DNA from: Candidatus Poribacteria bacterium
GTDB lineage: Bacteria; Poribacteria; WGA-4E; PCPOR2b
Length of the DNA: 53,986 nucleotides
Assembly: GCA_022822785.1 (NCBI GenBank)
Contig: JAJEAL010000034.1
Coordinates: 1-53,986 of the forward strand
Direction: 5' to 3'
How positions within the stretch are numbered: position 1 is the stretch's first letter; each line of letters starts with the position of its first letter. A program made the translations under genes and the position numbers. Below the pieces are notes generated by a model. That model saw nothing but the letters and a program-made list of their open reading frames with translations. It had not been told where the DNA came from and ran no database searches. Below, in pieces: positions 17,879 to 25,833 of this stretch.

Positions 17879-18697
17879 CTACCGTCCGAGGTACGCCTCA
17901 ATAACCTCCTCATTCTGCTGCACCTCGTGCATCATACCTTCCGCCATAATAATCCCTTCGTTTAACACAGTCACAAATGAACCAAGCTCACGTATAAAAT
18001 CCATATCGTGTTCGATAACGATAAGCGTATGCTCCTCCTTCAATTCGAGAAGGAGTTCAGCGGTCAACGCCGTTTCTGCGTCAGTTAAACCTGCGGCAGG
18101 CTCGTCGACAAGGAGCAGCTTGGGATCCGATAAGATGAGCGTACTGATCGCCAACCACTGGCGCTGCCCATGACTCAGGTATTTCGCTTCGCGGTGCAGC
18201 GCATCAACAAGCCCAACGCGCTCCAAAATCTCCAAGATTCGCTCACGCTGTGCCTTGGTTGTGCTGCCAAAAAGGTTTGACCAGAGGCGATAGTGACCGG
18301 GCAGGGAAAGTTCCATATTTTCGTAGGTAGTGAGACTATCAAAGACCGTCGGCGTTTGAAATTTTCTGCCAATGCCGTGCAACGCAACCTCTGCTTCCGT
18401 CCACTGCGTAATGTCGGCACCATCGAAAAAGACAGTTCCGGTGGTTGGTCGGGTCTTACCGCTCACAACATCGCAGAGCGTTGTTTTCCCAGCGCCGTTG
18501 GGGCCAATAATCACACGGAGTTCATTATGTTCAATCCCCAAAGCCTCTATATCTAACGCCTTGAAACCATCAAAGACAGCGGTAATATCCTCCAAAAAGA
18601 GTAGATACCGTTCCTCAGTAAACCGGCTATCTCGTGGGCTGTATTCCTTGTATTCCGCAACCCGATGGGCTGGATGCATATCTCCTCTTCTCTTCAT
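17879..18697 (-). CDS. urtD: Urea ABC transporter ATPase UrtD
   Basis: A 272-residue ATPase of the LivG-like type. Walker A is GPNGAGKTTLCDVVSGKT, the signature is YLSHGQRQWLAISTL and Walker B is LLLVDEPAAGLTDAET, followed by LIVIEHDMDFIREL. The LSHGQRQWL form of the signature is a hallmark of UrtD. The N-terminus has about 30 extra residues before FLEDITAVFDGFKAL. Either ATG 18697 or 18679 may be used; GAGGAG lies close to the second. It lies between urtC (24 bp) and urtE, with a 162-bp gap on the urtE side. Confidence 0.92.
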   Translation of the reverse strand: MKRRGDMHPAHRVAEYKEYSPRDSRFTEERYLLFLEDITAVFDGFKALDIEALGIEHNELRVIIGPNGAGKTTLCDVVSGKTRPTTGTVFFDGADITQWTEAEVALHGIGRKFQTPTVFDSLTTYENMELSLPGHYRLWSNLFGSTTKAQRERILEILERVGLVDALHREAKYLSHGQRQWLAISTLILSDPKLLLVDEPAAGLTDAETALTAELLLELKEEHTLIVIEHDMDFIRELGSFVTVLNEGIIMAEGMMHEVQQNEEVIEAYLGR

Positions 18698-18721
18698 TAT
18701 CTCAATTTTTGACCGTTGTTC

Positions 18722-19954
18722 CTATCTTGTTTTGCCTACCAAGCGATGCCATAAGTCAACCAAGCCGCCGGGGAAGAGCAGCACCACCCCAATAAACAGT
18801 CCACCCAAAATAAACTGCCAATACTCAGCCCTCCAAGTGAAGAGCAAAAGATTCTTTTCAGACGTAAAAAAATTATAGAGGAGATTAACCGCCAACGTTC
18901 CAAGAATCGCCCCGGACAGCGAACCACGTCCGCCAACCGCGACCCATACCACCACCAAGATAGACGCGCCCGCCTCCATATTCGTCGGTGTAAAAATGCC
19001 CATCTGTGGTGCGTAAAGCATCCCGCCGAGGCCAGCAATCATTCCGGCGAGGCTAAACGCGAAGAGTTTATAGATGTAAGGCTTATAACCCGAAAAACGC
19101 AAAGTGGATTCGTCATCTCGGATAGCAATCAAGATGCGTCCCAGACGCGATTTGACGACATGTTTGCACAATGCGTAGACACCGACCAACGCGAGAAGTG
19201 TAACGATATAAAGCCCGACTTTGACATGAGGGGTAGTTAGCTTGAACCCCGCTATCCGGTCAAACCGTGTCAACCCATTTGTACCACACAGCTTCATGTT
19301 GTTCATGCAAAACACCAACCAACCTGCGACGGTAATCGCCTGCGTCAAGATGGCAAAATATACTCCACGGACGCGACTCTTAAAACCGAAATACCCGATG
19401 GCCAGAGCGGCGATACTCGGAATCAGTAACCCTAAAATTACGGTGACCGGAAGCGTATAGAACGGCTTCCAGAACCATGGAACGAGGGCGTCTCCCGGCA
19501 CCTCGCCAACTTTATAAGGGTAAACCACATACAGGCAAGCGGGAATTTTCCAGTTGTTGGCATCTATAATCCCCTCCGGACCGCCGTGGTGTGCCAAGTA
19601 CATCCCCATAGCGTAGCCACCCAACGCAAAAAAGAAGGATTGGCATAGGCTCAAAATACCGGTGTAGCCCCAGATAAGGTCAAGCCCCACCGCAACAATC
19701 GCAAACGCCATGTACCGGCCGAGCATGTTCACCGTTCCGATAGACATCAGACCGATGTAATATAGCAGCGGTATGACAATTAAACCGATGAAAAACATCG
19801 CCCACGGGACATAGCGTTGGAGAAAGATTGACAGCTGGCCGTTGACTAGCCTTCTATCCTGCCACAGTTTCTGTTGAGTCGTTTTAATAGATTGGGGATT
19901 TGCCTCGATCGGGCTCTGATCTCCTGTTTGCATAATTGCAGCTTTTCTAAACAT
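18722..19954 (-). CDS. urtC: Urea ABC transporter permease UrtC
   Basis: A 410-residue inner-membrane permease of the LivM type with about ten membrane segments. Family patterns include LGRYMAFAIVAVGLDLIWGY, ILSLCQSFFFALGGYAMGMY and ILIAIRDDESTLRFSGY, the conserved cytoplasmic loop that contacts the ATPase. I chose the ATG at 19954 because it overlaps the urtB stop by eight bases, implying coupling. An ATG at 19933 is possible. The insert around residues 130-165 before the permease core is common in UrtC. It forms the channel with UrtB. Confidence 0.93.
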   Translation of the reverse strand: MFRKAAIMQTGDQSPIEANPQSIKTTQQKLWQDRRLVNGQLSIFLQRYVPWAMFFIGLIVIPLLYYIGLMSIGTVNMLGRYMAFAIVAVGLDLIWGYTGILSLCQSFFFALGGYAMGMYLAHHGGPEGIIDANNWKIPACLYVVYPYKVGEVPGDALVPWFWKPFYTLPVTVILGLLIPSIAALAIGYFGFKSRVRGVYFAILTQAITVAGWLVFCMNNMKLCGTNGLTRFDRIAGFKLTTPHVKVGLYIVTLLALVGVYALCKHVVKSRLGRILIAIRDDESTLRFSGYKPYIYKLFAFSLAGMIAGLGGMLYAPQMGIFTPTNMEAGASILVVVWVAVGGRGSLSGAILGTLAVNLLYNFFTSEKNLLLFTWRAEYWQFILGGLFIGVVLLFPGGLVDLWHRLVGKTR

Positions 19955-21719
19955 CGCTAAGCCTGCCTTTCGGTGCGAACAAGCCCGCCGGCTTAAACTG
20001 AATGAATCCCACAATAATTATCAGAAGTAAGATTTTTGCCCAAATTGCTCCGACCACTAGCGACCCAATCCCCAACGGTTCAATCATCTTCATCAGTACG
20101 CCAATCCCTAGCCCGGCACAGATAACGCCAATCAATTCACCCACGCCGCCGGTAACAACGACGAGAAACGAATCAATGATAAAATTGGTCTGTCCCATAT
20201 CAGGGGTGACACCGCCGATAAGCGTCCACGCGTAGCCTGCAACGCCAGCAATACCGGAACCGAAGGCAAAGGTATAGCGGTCAACGCGCTGTGTGTTCAC
20301 CCCCATGCTGTTCGCCATATTCCGGTTCTGCATGGTGGCTCGGACCCGCAACCCCAGCTTGGTGTAGTTCATCAGATAATAGATTAGCAACACACACAAG
20401 CCACACAGAAAGATAATAAAGCAGCGACTGTAAGGAACGATGAGATCTTGCAGAACCTCAAATCCACCACGTGCCCAAGTCGGGGCATTCACACCGATAT
20501 TGTCACCGTAACGAATCCGCACGAGCTGGATTAGGATAAGTCCGATTCCCCACGTTGCTAAGAGCGACTCCAATGGACGTCGGTATAAGTGACGAACGAC
20601 TAAAACCTCAATGACATAGCCAATAAGAGCCGCGGTTAAAAATGATACCGGCAGCGCGGCAACATAATACCAATCAGAAGGACTGTCCGGCGTATGACCA
20701 AATAGCCGCTGCATCTCAAAGGTTGCATACGCACCAATCATCATCAATTCACCATGTGCCATATTGATGACACCCATCAGACCGAACGTAATCGCAAGTC
20801 CTAGCGCCATGAGAATAAGCACGGATCCGAGTGAAAGCCCACGGAAAATATTGCCGATACCCTCTACGAAGCCTTGATAGCTGTTAATCTGATTAACCGC
20901 GTATTTATACGCAATACCGTACTTATAGATACCTAGAGACGCTACGTCGGCGGGATCAAGGTCCTCAATGTCAGTCCCTTCTTCAAAGTCCGGCAAGGCT
21001 TCAACCTCCACCATCAATTCATCAAACATTTCCTGCAGCCGGGGAAGTCCACGTAAGCTTTTCATCTTCCCTAATTCACGGACGATTTCAAGATGTGCCT
21101 GTGGGTCATGCTCCCGAGATGTCTGACTCAACCGAATTAGGAGCAGGCTCTCCTGGGCAACATATCGAATTTTCTTCACGGGGTCGTTTTGGGCTATCTC
21201 CTCAAGTTGGGAAACTGCCTCGATAATGCCCGGCGGATCGCCGCACTTTTTGACCCCAGATATCCGAACCTCAGGATCCGGCGATGACAACCTTACGAGA
21301 AATTTCGCGCTATGTGCTGTCCTCCGTTCTGCCCTCGATGGTGACAGCTCTTCTAACTCTTCGAGCGGGACTCCAGCCCGGTTCCCGGCTGCACCGAGAA
21401 TGAGTTCGTCAGTCAGCAAGTCGGACAGAATGTAGAATTCGTTGAAATCTTCATCCTCAACCATGTCTGTGCAGCGCACCACCTGCCCATTCCAGAGATA
21501 GAGTTCACCCAACCTATACGATTCAAGGAGCGCTTCCGCACGCAGATCACCGGACTGTGCTAGCGTCATAATAGCCGCTCTGCGGGTTGAGGCATCTTCG
21601 TCAGCAAGCTTGAGGGTTTCAGATCGGATGAATGTATCGTCTGCTTCGGCAAAGCAGAGATATACAACAGTAATCAGTTGTAAAAAGATGAGGGAGATGA
21701 TTCTGAAGATTCTTCGCAT
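19947..21719 (-). CDS. urtB: Urea ABC transporter permease UrtB
   Basis: A 590-residue protein with two parts. Residues 1-25 are a signal sequence (ISLIFLQLITVVYLCFAEA). Residues about 30-280 are a predicted periplasmic helical-repeat region with HEAT-like stretches (ASTRRAAIMTLAQSGDLRAE, DPEVRISGVKKCG). The C-terminal 300 residues are a LivH-type permease with ALGLAITFGLMGVINMAHGE and GVNTQRVDRYTFAFGSGIAG. The exported N-terminal extension is a normal feature of UrtB, though this one is on the long side. It overlaps urtC. A 238-bp gap containing hairpins separates it from urtA. Confidence 0.93.
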   Translation of the reverse strand: MRRIFRIISLIFLQLITVVYLCFAEADDTFIRSETLKLADEDASTRRAAIMTLAQSGDLRAEALLESYRLGELYLWNGQVVRCTDMVEDEDFNEFYILSDLLTDELILGAAGNRAGVPLEELEELSPSRAERRTAHSAKFLVRLSSPDPEVRISGVKKCGDPPGIIEAVSQLEEIAQNDPVKKIRYVAQESLLLIRLSQTSREHDPQAHLEIVRELGKMKSLRGLPRLQEMFDELMVEVEALPDFEEGTDIEDLDPADVASLGIYKYGIAYKYAVNQINSYQGFVEGIGNIFRGLSLGSVLILMALGLAITFGLMGVINMAHGELMMIGAYATFEMQRLFGHTPDSPSDWYYVAALPVSFLTAALIGYVIEVLVVRHLYRRPLESLLATWGIGLILIQLVRIRYGDNIGVNAPTWARGGFEVLQDLIVPYSRCFIIFLCGLCVLLIYYLMNYTKLGLRVRATMQNRNMANSMGVNTQRVDRYTFAFGSGIAGVAGYAWTLIGGVTPDMGQTNFIIDSFLVVVTGGVGELIGVICAGLGIGVLMKMIEPLGIGSLVVGAIWAKILLLIIIVGFIQFKPAGLFAPKGRLSDV

Positions 21720-21957
21720 GAGATTCGCTTGGTGAGGTTAGTTTTATCTCCGTTTGGAGGAGCGTATCGCTCACTCAATGTAGGTTCACTACTGGCCCTT
21801 TACAACATCGTGAACCCACGATAGAGAGGGGTAATTGGATTGAAGCAGTTGTAAAGTAGGATACCGGCGGTCCATCTTTGTGATGTCCTACCTCACAACT
21901 GACCGGAAACATTTTTGCGATGCTGTCAAAAAATAGATTTATCCAACAGGGAGTCGA
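21720..21957 (-). other. urtA-urtB intergenic region with hairpins, possible attenuator
   Basis: The gap holds a perfect 6-bp hairpin at 21807-21822 (ATCGTG, loop AACC, CACGAT) and a weaker pairing of GTAGGA with TCCTAC around 21856-21893. Such structures often follow binding-protein genes, protecting or ending part of the transcript so that UrtA is made in excess over the membrane components. Confidence 0.35.
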
Positions 21958-23232
21958 CTACATCCCAATTTTTTCTTTTGGACCACCGGTCGGTGCCGGA
22001 TAGATGCCATCTGGGTGGAGATAGCTGCTGTACGAATCAGGCGATACCAGTCCGTCCGACTTATAGATAATCTTGAACTGACCGTTCTTCTTGATTTCGC
22101 CGATGTAAACCGGTTTAAGTGTATGCTGATTGCTTGCGTGCATCTGCTTCTTGCCACCGGGGGCGTCAAATTCCAATCCGTAGACCGCTTCTCGCACTTT
22201 GTCAACATCGAAGGATCCCGCCTCTTCAACGGCTGCTTTCCATACGTAAACACCGAAATATGCGGCTTCAATCGGATCGTCCGTAACACGTTTTGAACCG
22301 CCGGGCAGATTATTTCGCTCGCAGAACGCCTTGAAGTTCTTCACAAACTCCTTGTTTTCTGGTGTATTGATGCTCTGGAAATAGTTCCAAGCAGCCAGGT
22401 GCCCAACAAGGGGAGGGACATCCATCGCCCGTAATTCATCTTCCGCAACAGAGAAAGCCATAATCGGACAGTCATCAGAAGTCAAGCCTTGGTTGGCGAA
22501 CTCCTTGTAAAAAGGCACGTTACTGTCGCCGTTAATCGTGGAAAGCACACAAGCATCACCACCGGCGGCAAATTTCTTTATCTTCCCAACGATGGTCTGA
22601 TAATCCTGATGGTGGAACTGCGTGTACTCTTCGACGATATTCCCATCGGGAACCCCCTTCGTCTTCAGATAAGCCTTCAGTACCTTGTTCGCTGTGCGAG
22701 GAAACACATAGTCGGTTCCCAACAGATAGAACTTCTTGGCTCCGACCTCTTCCATCATATATTCAGCTGCCGGAATCAACTGTTGGTTCGGGGTCGCGGC
22801 GGTGTAGAAGACGTTCAGGGACTGCTCCTCACCTTCGTACTGAACCGGGTAGAAAAGCAGCGAGTTATGTTCCTCAAAAACAGGGAGAACAGATTTCCGA
22901 CTCACAGAGGTCCAACACCCAAAGACCACAGCAACCTCTTCCTTAGTGATTAAATCCTTCGCTTTTTCAGCAAAAAGGTCCCAGTCACTGGCGGGATCAA
23001 CGACAACCGGTTCAATCTGTTTGCCCATGACCCCGCCCGCGGTGTTGATCTCTTCAACCGCCATCAGCACAACGTCCTTGAGAGACGTTTCAGAAATTGC
23101 CATCGTTCCGCTCAAAGAGTGTAGCACACCAATCTTTACTTTATTAGCCTCAGCGTTTACCTCTTCAACGCCGAGGAATCCAACAGCCAAAAGTAGCAAA
23201 CCTATCGCAACAATACTGTACAACCGAAACAT
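21958..23232 (-). CDS. urtA: Urea ABC transporter substrate-binding protein UrtA
   Basis: A 424-residue periplasmic binding protein. The signal peptide runs to about residue 28 (IVAIGLLLLAVGFLGVEEV) without a lipobox Cys. The mature part has the UrtA pattern KIGVLHSLSGTMAISETSL, VVFGCWTSVSRKSVLPVFEE, LFYPVQYEGEEQSLNVFYT and FYLLGTDYVFPRTANKVL. These match urea- and short-chain-amide-binding family members rather than general leucine binders. It lies 40 bp after the porin gene and before urtB, so it is the first transporter gene of the operon. Confidence 0.95.
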   Translation of the reverse strand: MFRLYSIVAIGLLLLAVGFLGVEEVNAEANKVKIGVLHSLSGTMAISETSLKDVVLMAVEEINTAGGVMGKQIEPVVVDPASDWDLFAEKAKDLITKEEVAVVFGCWTSVSRKSVLPVFEEHNSLLFYPVQYEGEEQSLNVFYTAATPNQQLIPAAEYMMEEVGAKKFYLLGTDYVFPRTANKVLKAYLKTKGVPDGNIVEEYTQFHHQDYQTIVGKIKKFAAGGDACVLSTINGDSNVPFYKEFANQGLTSDDCPIMAFSVAEDELRAMDVPPLVGHLAAWNYFQSINTPENKEFVKNFKAFCERNNLPGGSKRVTDDPIEAAYFGVYVWKAAVEEAGSFDVDKVREAVYGLEFDAPGGKKQMHASNQHTLKPVYIGEIKKNGQFKIIYKSDGLVSPDSYSSYLHPDGIYPAPTGGPKEKIGM

Positions 23233-23272
23233 TTGATAGCCTCCTTAAAAATTTACGTTTTCAGATTTTCAA

Positions 23273-24226
23273 TTAGAATGTAAAAAGGGATTCAACTGCA
23301 ATAATTGTCTCTTCTACATCAAGTCGCTGTTTGAATTCGGCCAGAAGTAACCAGTTATCTGTCGCTGAATAGGAGGGGCTAAAGGTGAACTCCGTGGAGG
23401 TGGCTGAATTATCTAGACTGATACCACTGAAGCGGACGGTTACACCAACCGGCGCGGAAATGATATCCGCCAACGAAACATTCGCCATTCCCAAAAAGTG
23501 CATACCGTTATTCCCATCAGCACCCCAGTTTCCCAGCAGATCGATTTCGCCCGCGAGGGTCAACGGTCCCTGTGCAAATGACACCCACGCGTTGAGTTCG
23601 CTCTGTGTATAATCCTCCATCGCGTCAAATGCATAGCCAACCTTCGCAGTAATCTGTTCGATTGGAGTCAGCGACAGCTGAGCTTCAACGCCAGGGGTCG
23701 TGGCATCTGTTTCGTTCACATCCCAGACGCTCGACAGAAACGCGACGTAAAGTCCCGCTTCCTTAATGGGACTCACATTAAGCGCAACACCGTTCTGATA
23801 CCCAGGATACGGGATGCCCTCAGAAAAAGAGTATTGATACAGCCCTGTCGGCTCTGCCGCTTCAAAACCGAACGAACTCAAAAAACGACCTGCAGTAATG
23901 CTCACACCGGGCAGCGTATCTTTAGAGAACATGTAGGTTGCAAACCCCTGCTCCAGTTTGATCCCCTGATCGGCGTCTGTACTATCGATATCAACCCGTC
24001 CAATAACCGAACCGTAATTCAGATGAAAGTCCATCTCGAACTGATCGAAAGACAGACCGACTTCGGTCTCATCACCCACAGTTGTAACACTTGACATATC
24101 CAGAAAACCTGAAACTGACAGGTTATCGTTCAGTTTAATCTCCGCGGAAGCGGAACTGAACGCGAAAACCAGCGCCAACATAGCGAAAACAGAAAGCGAC
24201 TGGATACCTCCATTTGATAAAATCAT
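23273..24226 (-). CDS. Outer-membrane beta-barrel porin, first gene of the urea operon
   Basis: A 317-residue protein with a signal peptide (MILSNGGIQSLSVFAMLALV, cleaved near SSASA-E). Many alternating hydrophobic strands ending in aromatic residues follow, and the last residues are EETIIAVESLFTF, a C-terminal Phe as required for BAM-mediated barrel insertion. LYQYSFSEGIPYPGYQNGVA is a family-like loop of putative porins. GGAGG lies seven bases before ATG 24226. It sits 40 bp upstream of urtA on the same strand, so it probably lets urea cross the outer membrane; that role is inferred from position. A sigma-54-type promoter lies about 250 bp upstream. Confidence 0.82.
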   Translation of the reverse strand: MILSNGGIQSLSVFAMLALVFAFSSASAEIKLNDNLSVSGFLDMSSVTTVGDETEVGLSFDQFEMDFHLNYGSVIGRVDIDSTDADQGIKLEQGFATYMFSKDTLPGVSITAGRFLSSFGFEAAEPTGLYQYSFSEGIPYPGYQNGVALNVSPIKEAGLYVAFLSSVWDVNETDATTPGVEAQLSLTPIEQITAKVGYAFDAMEDYTQSELNAWVSFAQGPLTLAGEIDLLGNWGADGNNGMHFLGMANVSLADIISAPVGVTVRFSGISLDNSATSTEFTFSPSYSATDNWLLLAEFKQRLDVEETIIAVESLFTF

Positions 24227-24477
24227 CAATTGACCTCCATTTTCAAATGATATTGCAAGCGCTGGCAAAACTTTCGCCTGCACCTGCTGCCAACCAACAC
24301 ATTACCCAGCAGCAAACATCCTTCTCTTTCAACAATCGCCTTCGTCAACGACCTGAAAACGGAACGGAATCCCAACATTTTTCACAAACGGTTTTCGAGT
24401 AGGGCAAAGATGCCGGGGCCCAATTGCATATCTCAACCTCAATGTCAACAACCTAATGTGGACGGTGAAATGCGTTG

Positions 24478-24491
24478 GCAAGAACGGTGCC
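24478..24491 (-). promoter_or_regulatory. Sigma-54 (RpoN) -24/-12 promoter of the urea operon
   Basis: On the minus strand the sequence reads TTTGGCACCGTTCTTGCC. It matches the TGGCAC-N5-TTGC consensus with GG and GC exactly ten bases apart (GG at 24490-24491, GC at 24478-24479). It lies about 250 bases upstream of the porin start. The palindrome at 24625-24643 is about 134 bases further upstream, a typical distance for an activator of sigma-54 RNA polymerase. Confidence 0.7.
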
Positions 24492-24527
24492 AAAGATTGA
24501 ATAATCGTTTTTTTTATTTAGAAGAAA

Positions 24528-24660
24528 TGTGTGGAAGGTAGGTAGAAACGGAAGGCAGACTTAATCTTTAAGATAATTATTCGGTCAGGATTATCGCTGG
24601 GCAGTTGACACGGCTCTCACCAATCTGCTGAAAATTCAAGCAGCGCATTGCCTAAATTTT
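24528..24660 (-). repeat. Upstream regulatory block, copy A
   Basis: This block aligns along its length with 25704-25833, which lies ahead of the TorF-like gene. Shared stretches include GAAACGG, TTAAT, AATTATTCG and ATTCAAGCAGC. The two copies stand in the same position and orientation relative to the two sigma-54-type promoters. Confidence 0.6.
24625..24643. promoter_or_regulatory. Enhancer-like palindrome CTGCT-N9-AGCAG, copy A
   Basis: The plus strand reads CTGCTGAAAATTCAAGCAG. The CTGCT/AGCAG half-sites are kept in copy B (25798-25816) with the same N9 spacing. The distance to the -24 element is also nearly the same (about 134 versus 132 bases). It is probably the binding site of a sigma-54 activator. 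Confidence 0.6.
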
Positions 24661-24674
24661 CACTCAAGATGCTA

Positions 24675-24766
24675 GTTGACAAAAAAAATCGTAGAGACGC
24701 ACGAAGCGCGCTCTACGATTCGGTATGTGTCCGGGAATGCCGGACACGCCTCACATAAATGTCAAC
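24675..24766. repeat. Cloverleaf-like inverted-repeat element
   Basis: Outer arms GTTGACA (24675-24681) and TGTCAAC (24760-24766) enclose two perfect hairpins. One is AATCGTAGAG/CTCTACGATT (24687-24696, 24711-24720, with inner CGC/GCG pairs). The other is GTGTCCGG/CCGGACAC around GAATG (24727-24747). It could be a small non-autonomous element or a structured RNA near the end of the TorF-like transcript. Confidence 0.5.
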
Positions 24767-24796
24767 ATGCCCTAGTATTTCCGAGGTTTGACATGC

Positions 24797-24818
24797 TCCC
24801 AATGTTGAAACATTGGGA
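24797..24818 (-). terminator. Hairpin after the TorF-like gene
   Basis: TCCCAATGTT and AACATTGGGA form a perfect 10-bp palindrome around GA, 15 bases after the stop of the gene ending at 24833. No T-run follows on the minus strand, so an intrinsic terminator is only possible. Confidence 0.35.
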
Positions 24819-24832
24819 TTGCAAAAGGGCTT

Positions 24833-25579
24833 TCAATCAATACTGAATGAGGTGCCAATGGTGATATATGACATCTTGAGGTCGGTATTAGGATTATAGC
24901 CAATGTTGAAGCTAACAGAGGTCTCTGCATCACCGGGAATAGAATACGAAATGCTTGGCGTGATGTCCACCAACGCAGCCCCCTCAGTCCCATAAAGCGC
25001 ACTTTCGCCAAGCGCAAGGCCAGCTGTCAATCCAATTCCCAAGTTCTTATAGGTTGTTCCGAGACTGGGAGCAAGATACATCGAACTATCATCGTCGCCG
25101 GCAAGATTCATATAAAAGGCGATAGCGTTATCAAACGGCAGCGCACTGATGCCGATACTTGCGTTTGCTTCAAGCACATGGCCATCTGCAAACGGAAAAC
25201 TGTTTGGAATCACGTAGTCAATAACACCCGCACTGATATCAACTACTCCAAGGCTAGCACCAAGGGATACGGTGTAATCGATCTCGCTGTTGTCCGCATC
25301 ACCCCCTTCAATACCCTGCGAATACCAGACATTGGCACCAACGGTGACAGGGCCAGCGGCGTAAGAGACATCAGCAGAGGGTTGCATAAAACTCGTTCCA
25401 GCACCCGCACTAGCACCTCGCCAATAATACGCGCTTGCATAGGTGGCGTCAATTACGATGTCAACGGGCAATGATGAGCTCTCCTCTTCTGCTGCTACTG
25501 TCACGGTTCCTGCAACAGAGACTAATACGCAAACGGCTACAACACACCAATACCGTGCGATGGGCATCTTACATGTCAT
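24833..25579 (-). CDS. TorF-like (Gcw_chp) putative outer-membrane porin
   Basis: A 248-residue predicted outer-membrane barrel. The signal peptide spans about residues 8-30 (WCVVAVCVLVSVAGTVTVAA, cleaved before EEESS). The mature protein opens with DATYASAYYWRGASAGAG, the tell-tale first strand of the Gcw_chp/TorF family, and continues in short amphipathic strands to ITIGTSFSID. It does not end in Phe, which is unusual for a barrel. AGGAG lies before ATG 25579. It has its own sigma-54-type promoter sharing an upstream block with the urea operon, so it is probably co-regulated. The solute is unknown; urea or amide entry is inferred only from context. Confidence 0.75.
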   Translation of the reverse strand: MTCKMPIARYWCVVAVCVLVSVAGTVTVAAEEESSSLPVDIVIDATYASAYYWRGASAGAGTSFMQPSADVSYAAGPVTVGANVWYSQGIEGGDADNSEIDYTVSLGASLGVVDISAGVIDYVIPNSFPFADGHVLEANASIGISALPFDNAIAFYMNLAGDDDSSMYLAPSLGTTYKNLGIGLTAGLALGESALYGTEGAALVDITPSISYSIPGDAETSVSFNIGYNPNTDLKMSYITIGTSFSID

Positions 25580-25652
25580 TTGTAATCTCCTTTACAATGC
25601 TTGTTTTTCAATCAAGTGAATGGCATATCCTGCCAAGTTCAACAATAAACCA

Positions 25653-25666
25653 GCAAAAAAGATACC
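25653..25666 (-). promoter_or_regulatory. Sigma-54 (RpoN) -24/-12 promoter of the TorF-like gene
   Basis: On the minus strand the sequence reads TTTGGTATCTTTTTTGCTGG, with GG (25665-25666) and GC (25653-25654) ten bases apart, as sigma-54 promoters require. The -12 half TTTTTTGCTG is a close fit to TTGCT. It lies about 75 bases before the ATG at 25579, giving a short leader. Confidence 0.68.
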
Positions 25667-25703
25667 AAAGGTTATATCAAAAGCGTTTTGTACCATGAAA
25701 ACC

Positions 25704-25833
25704 TGTGTAGGACGAGAAGAAACGGCAAGCGGTTTAATTTTTTGAAATTATTCGTTCGGCACACTATCGACGAAGAGGCTATACAATTTTCATCAGACTG
25801 CTAACAATTCAAGCAGCACATCACGTAGATTTT
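25704..25833 (-). repeat. Upstream regulatory block, copy B
   Basis: This is the counterpart of 24528-24660. It contains the same run of conserved pieces in the same order, ending in the CTGCT-N9-AGCAG palindrome and a TAGATTTT tail matching TAAATTTT. Similarity fades on both sides apart from the -24/-12 promoter. Confidence 0.6.
25798..25816. promoter_or_regulatory. Enhancer-like palindrome CTGCT-N9-AGCAG, copy B
   Basis: The plus strand reads CTGCTAACAATTCAAGCAG. It shares both half-sites and the right-hand ATTCAAGCAG with copy A, at about 132 bases upstream of the -24 element. Confidence 0.6.

Larger units (their letters stand above)
24227..24832. other. 606-bp regulatory region upstream of the urea operon
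   Basis: No gene is seen. The stretch contains, in minus-strand order, a hairpin just after the TorF-like gene, a cloverleaf-like inverted-repeat element (24675-24766), an enhancer-like palindrome (24625-24643), and a -24/-12 promoter (24478-24491). A leader of about 240 bases to the porin ATG follows. Confidence 0.6.

Noticed and set aside
19947-21719. UrtB as an unusual fusion of a HEAT-like protein and a permease
   Set aside because: A periplasmic N-terminal region is a normal part of UrtB proteins, so only its length is slightly unusual.
22489-22953. A 154-codon plus-strand frame opposite urtA
   Set aside because: It is antisense to a strongly supported urtA, with no motif and no ribosome site.
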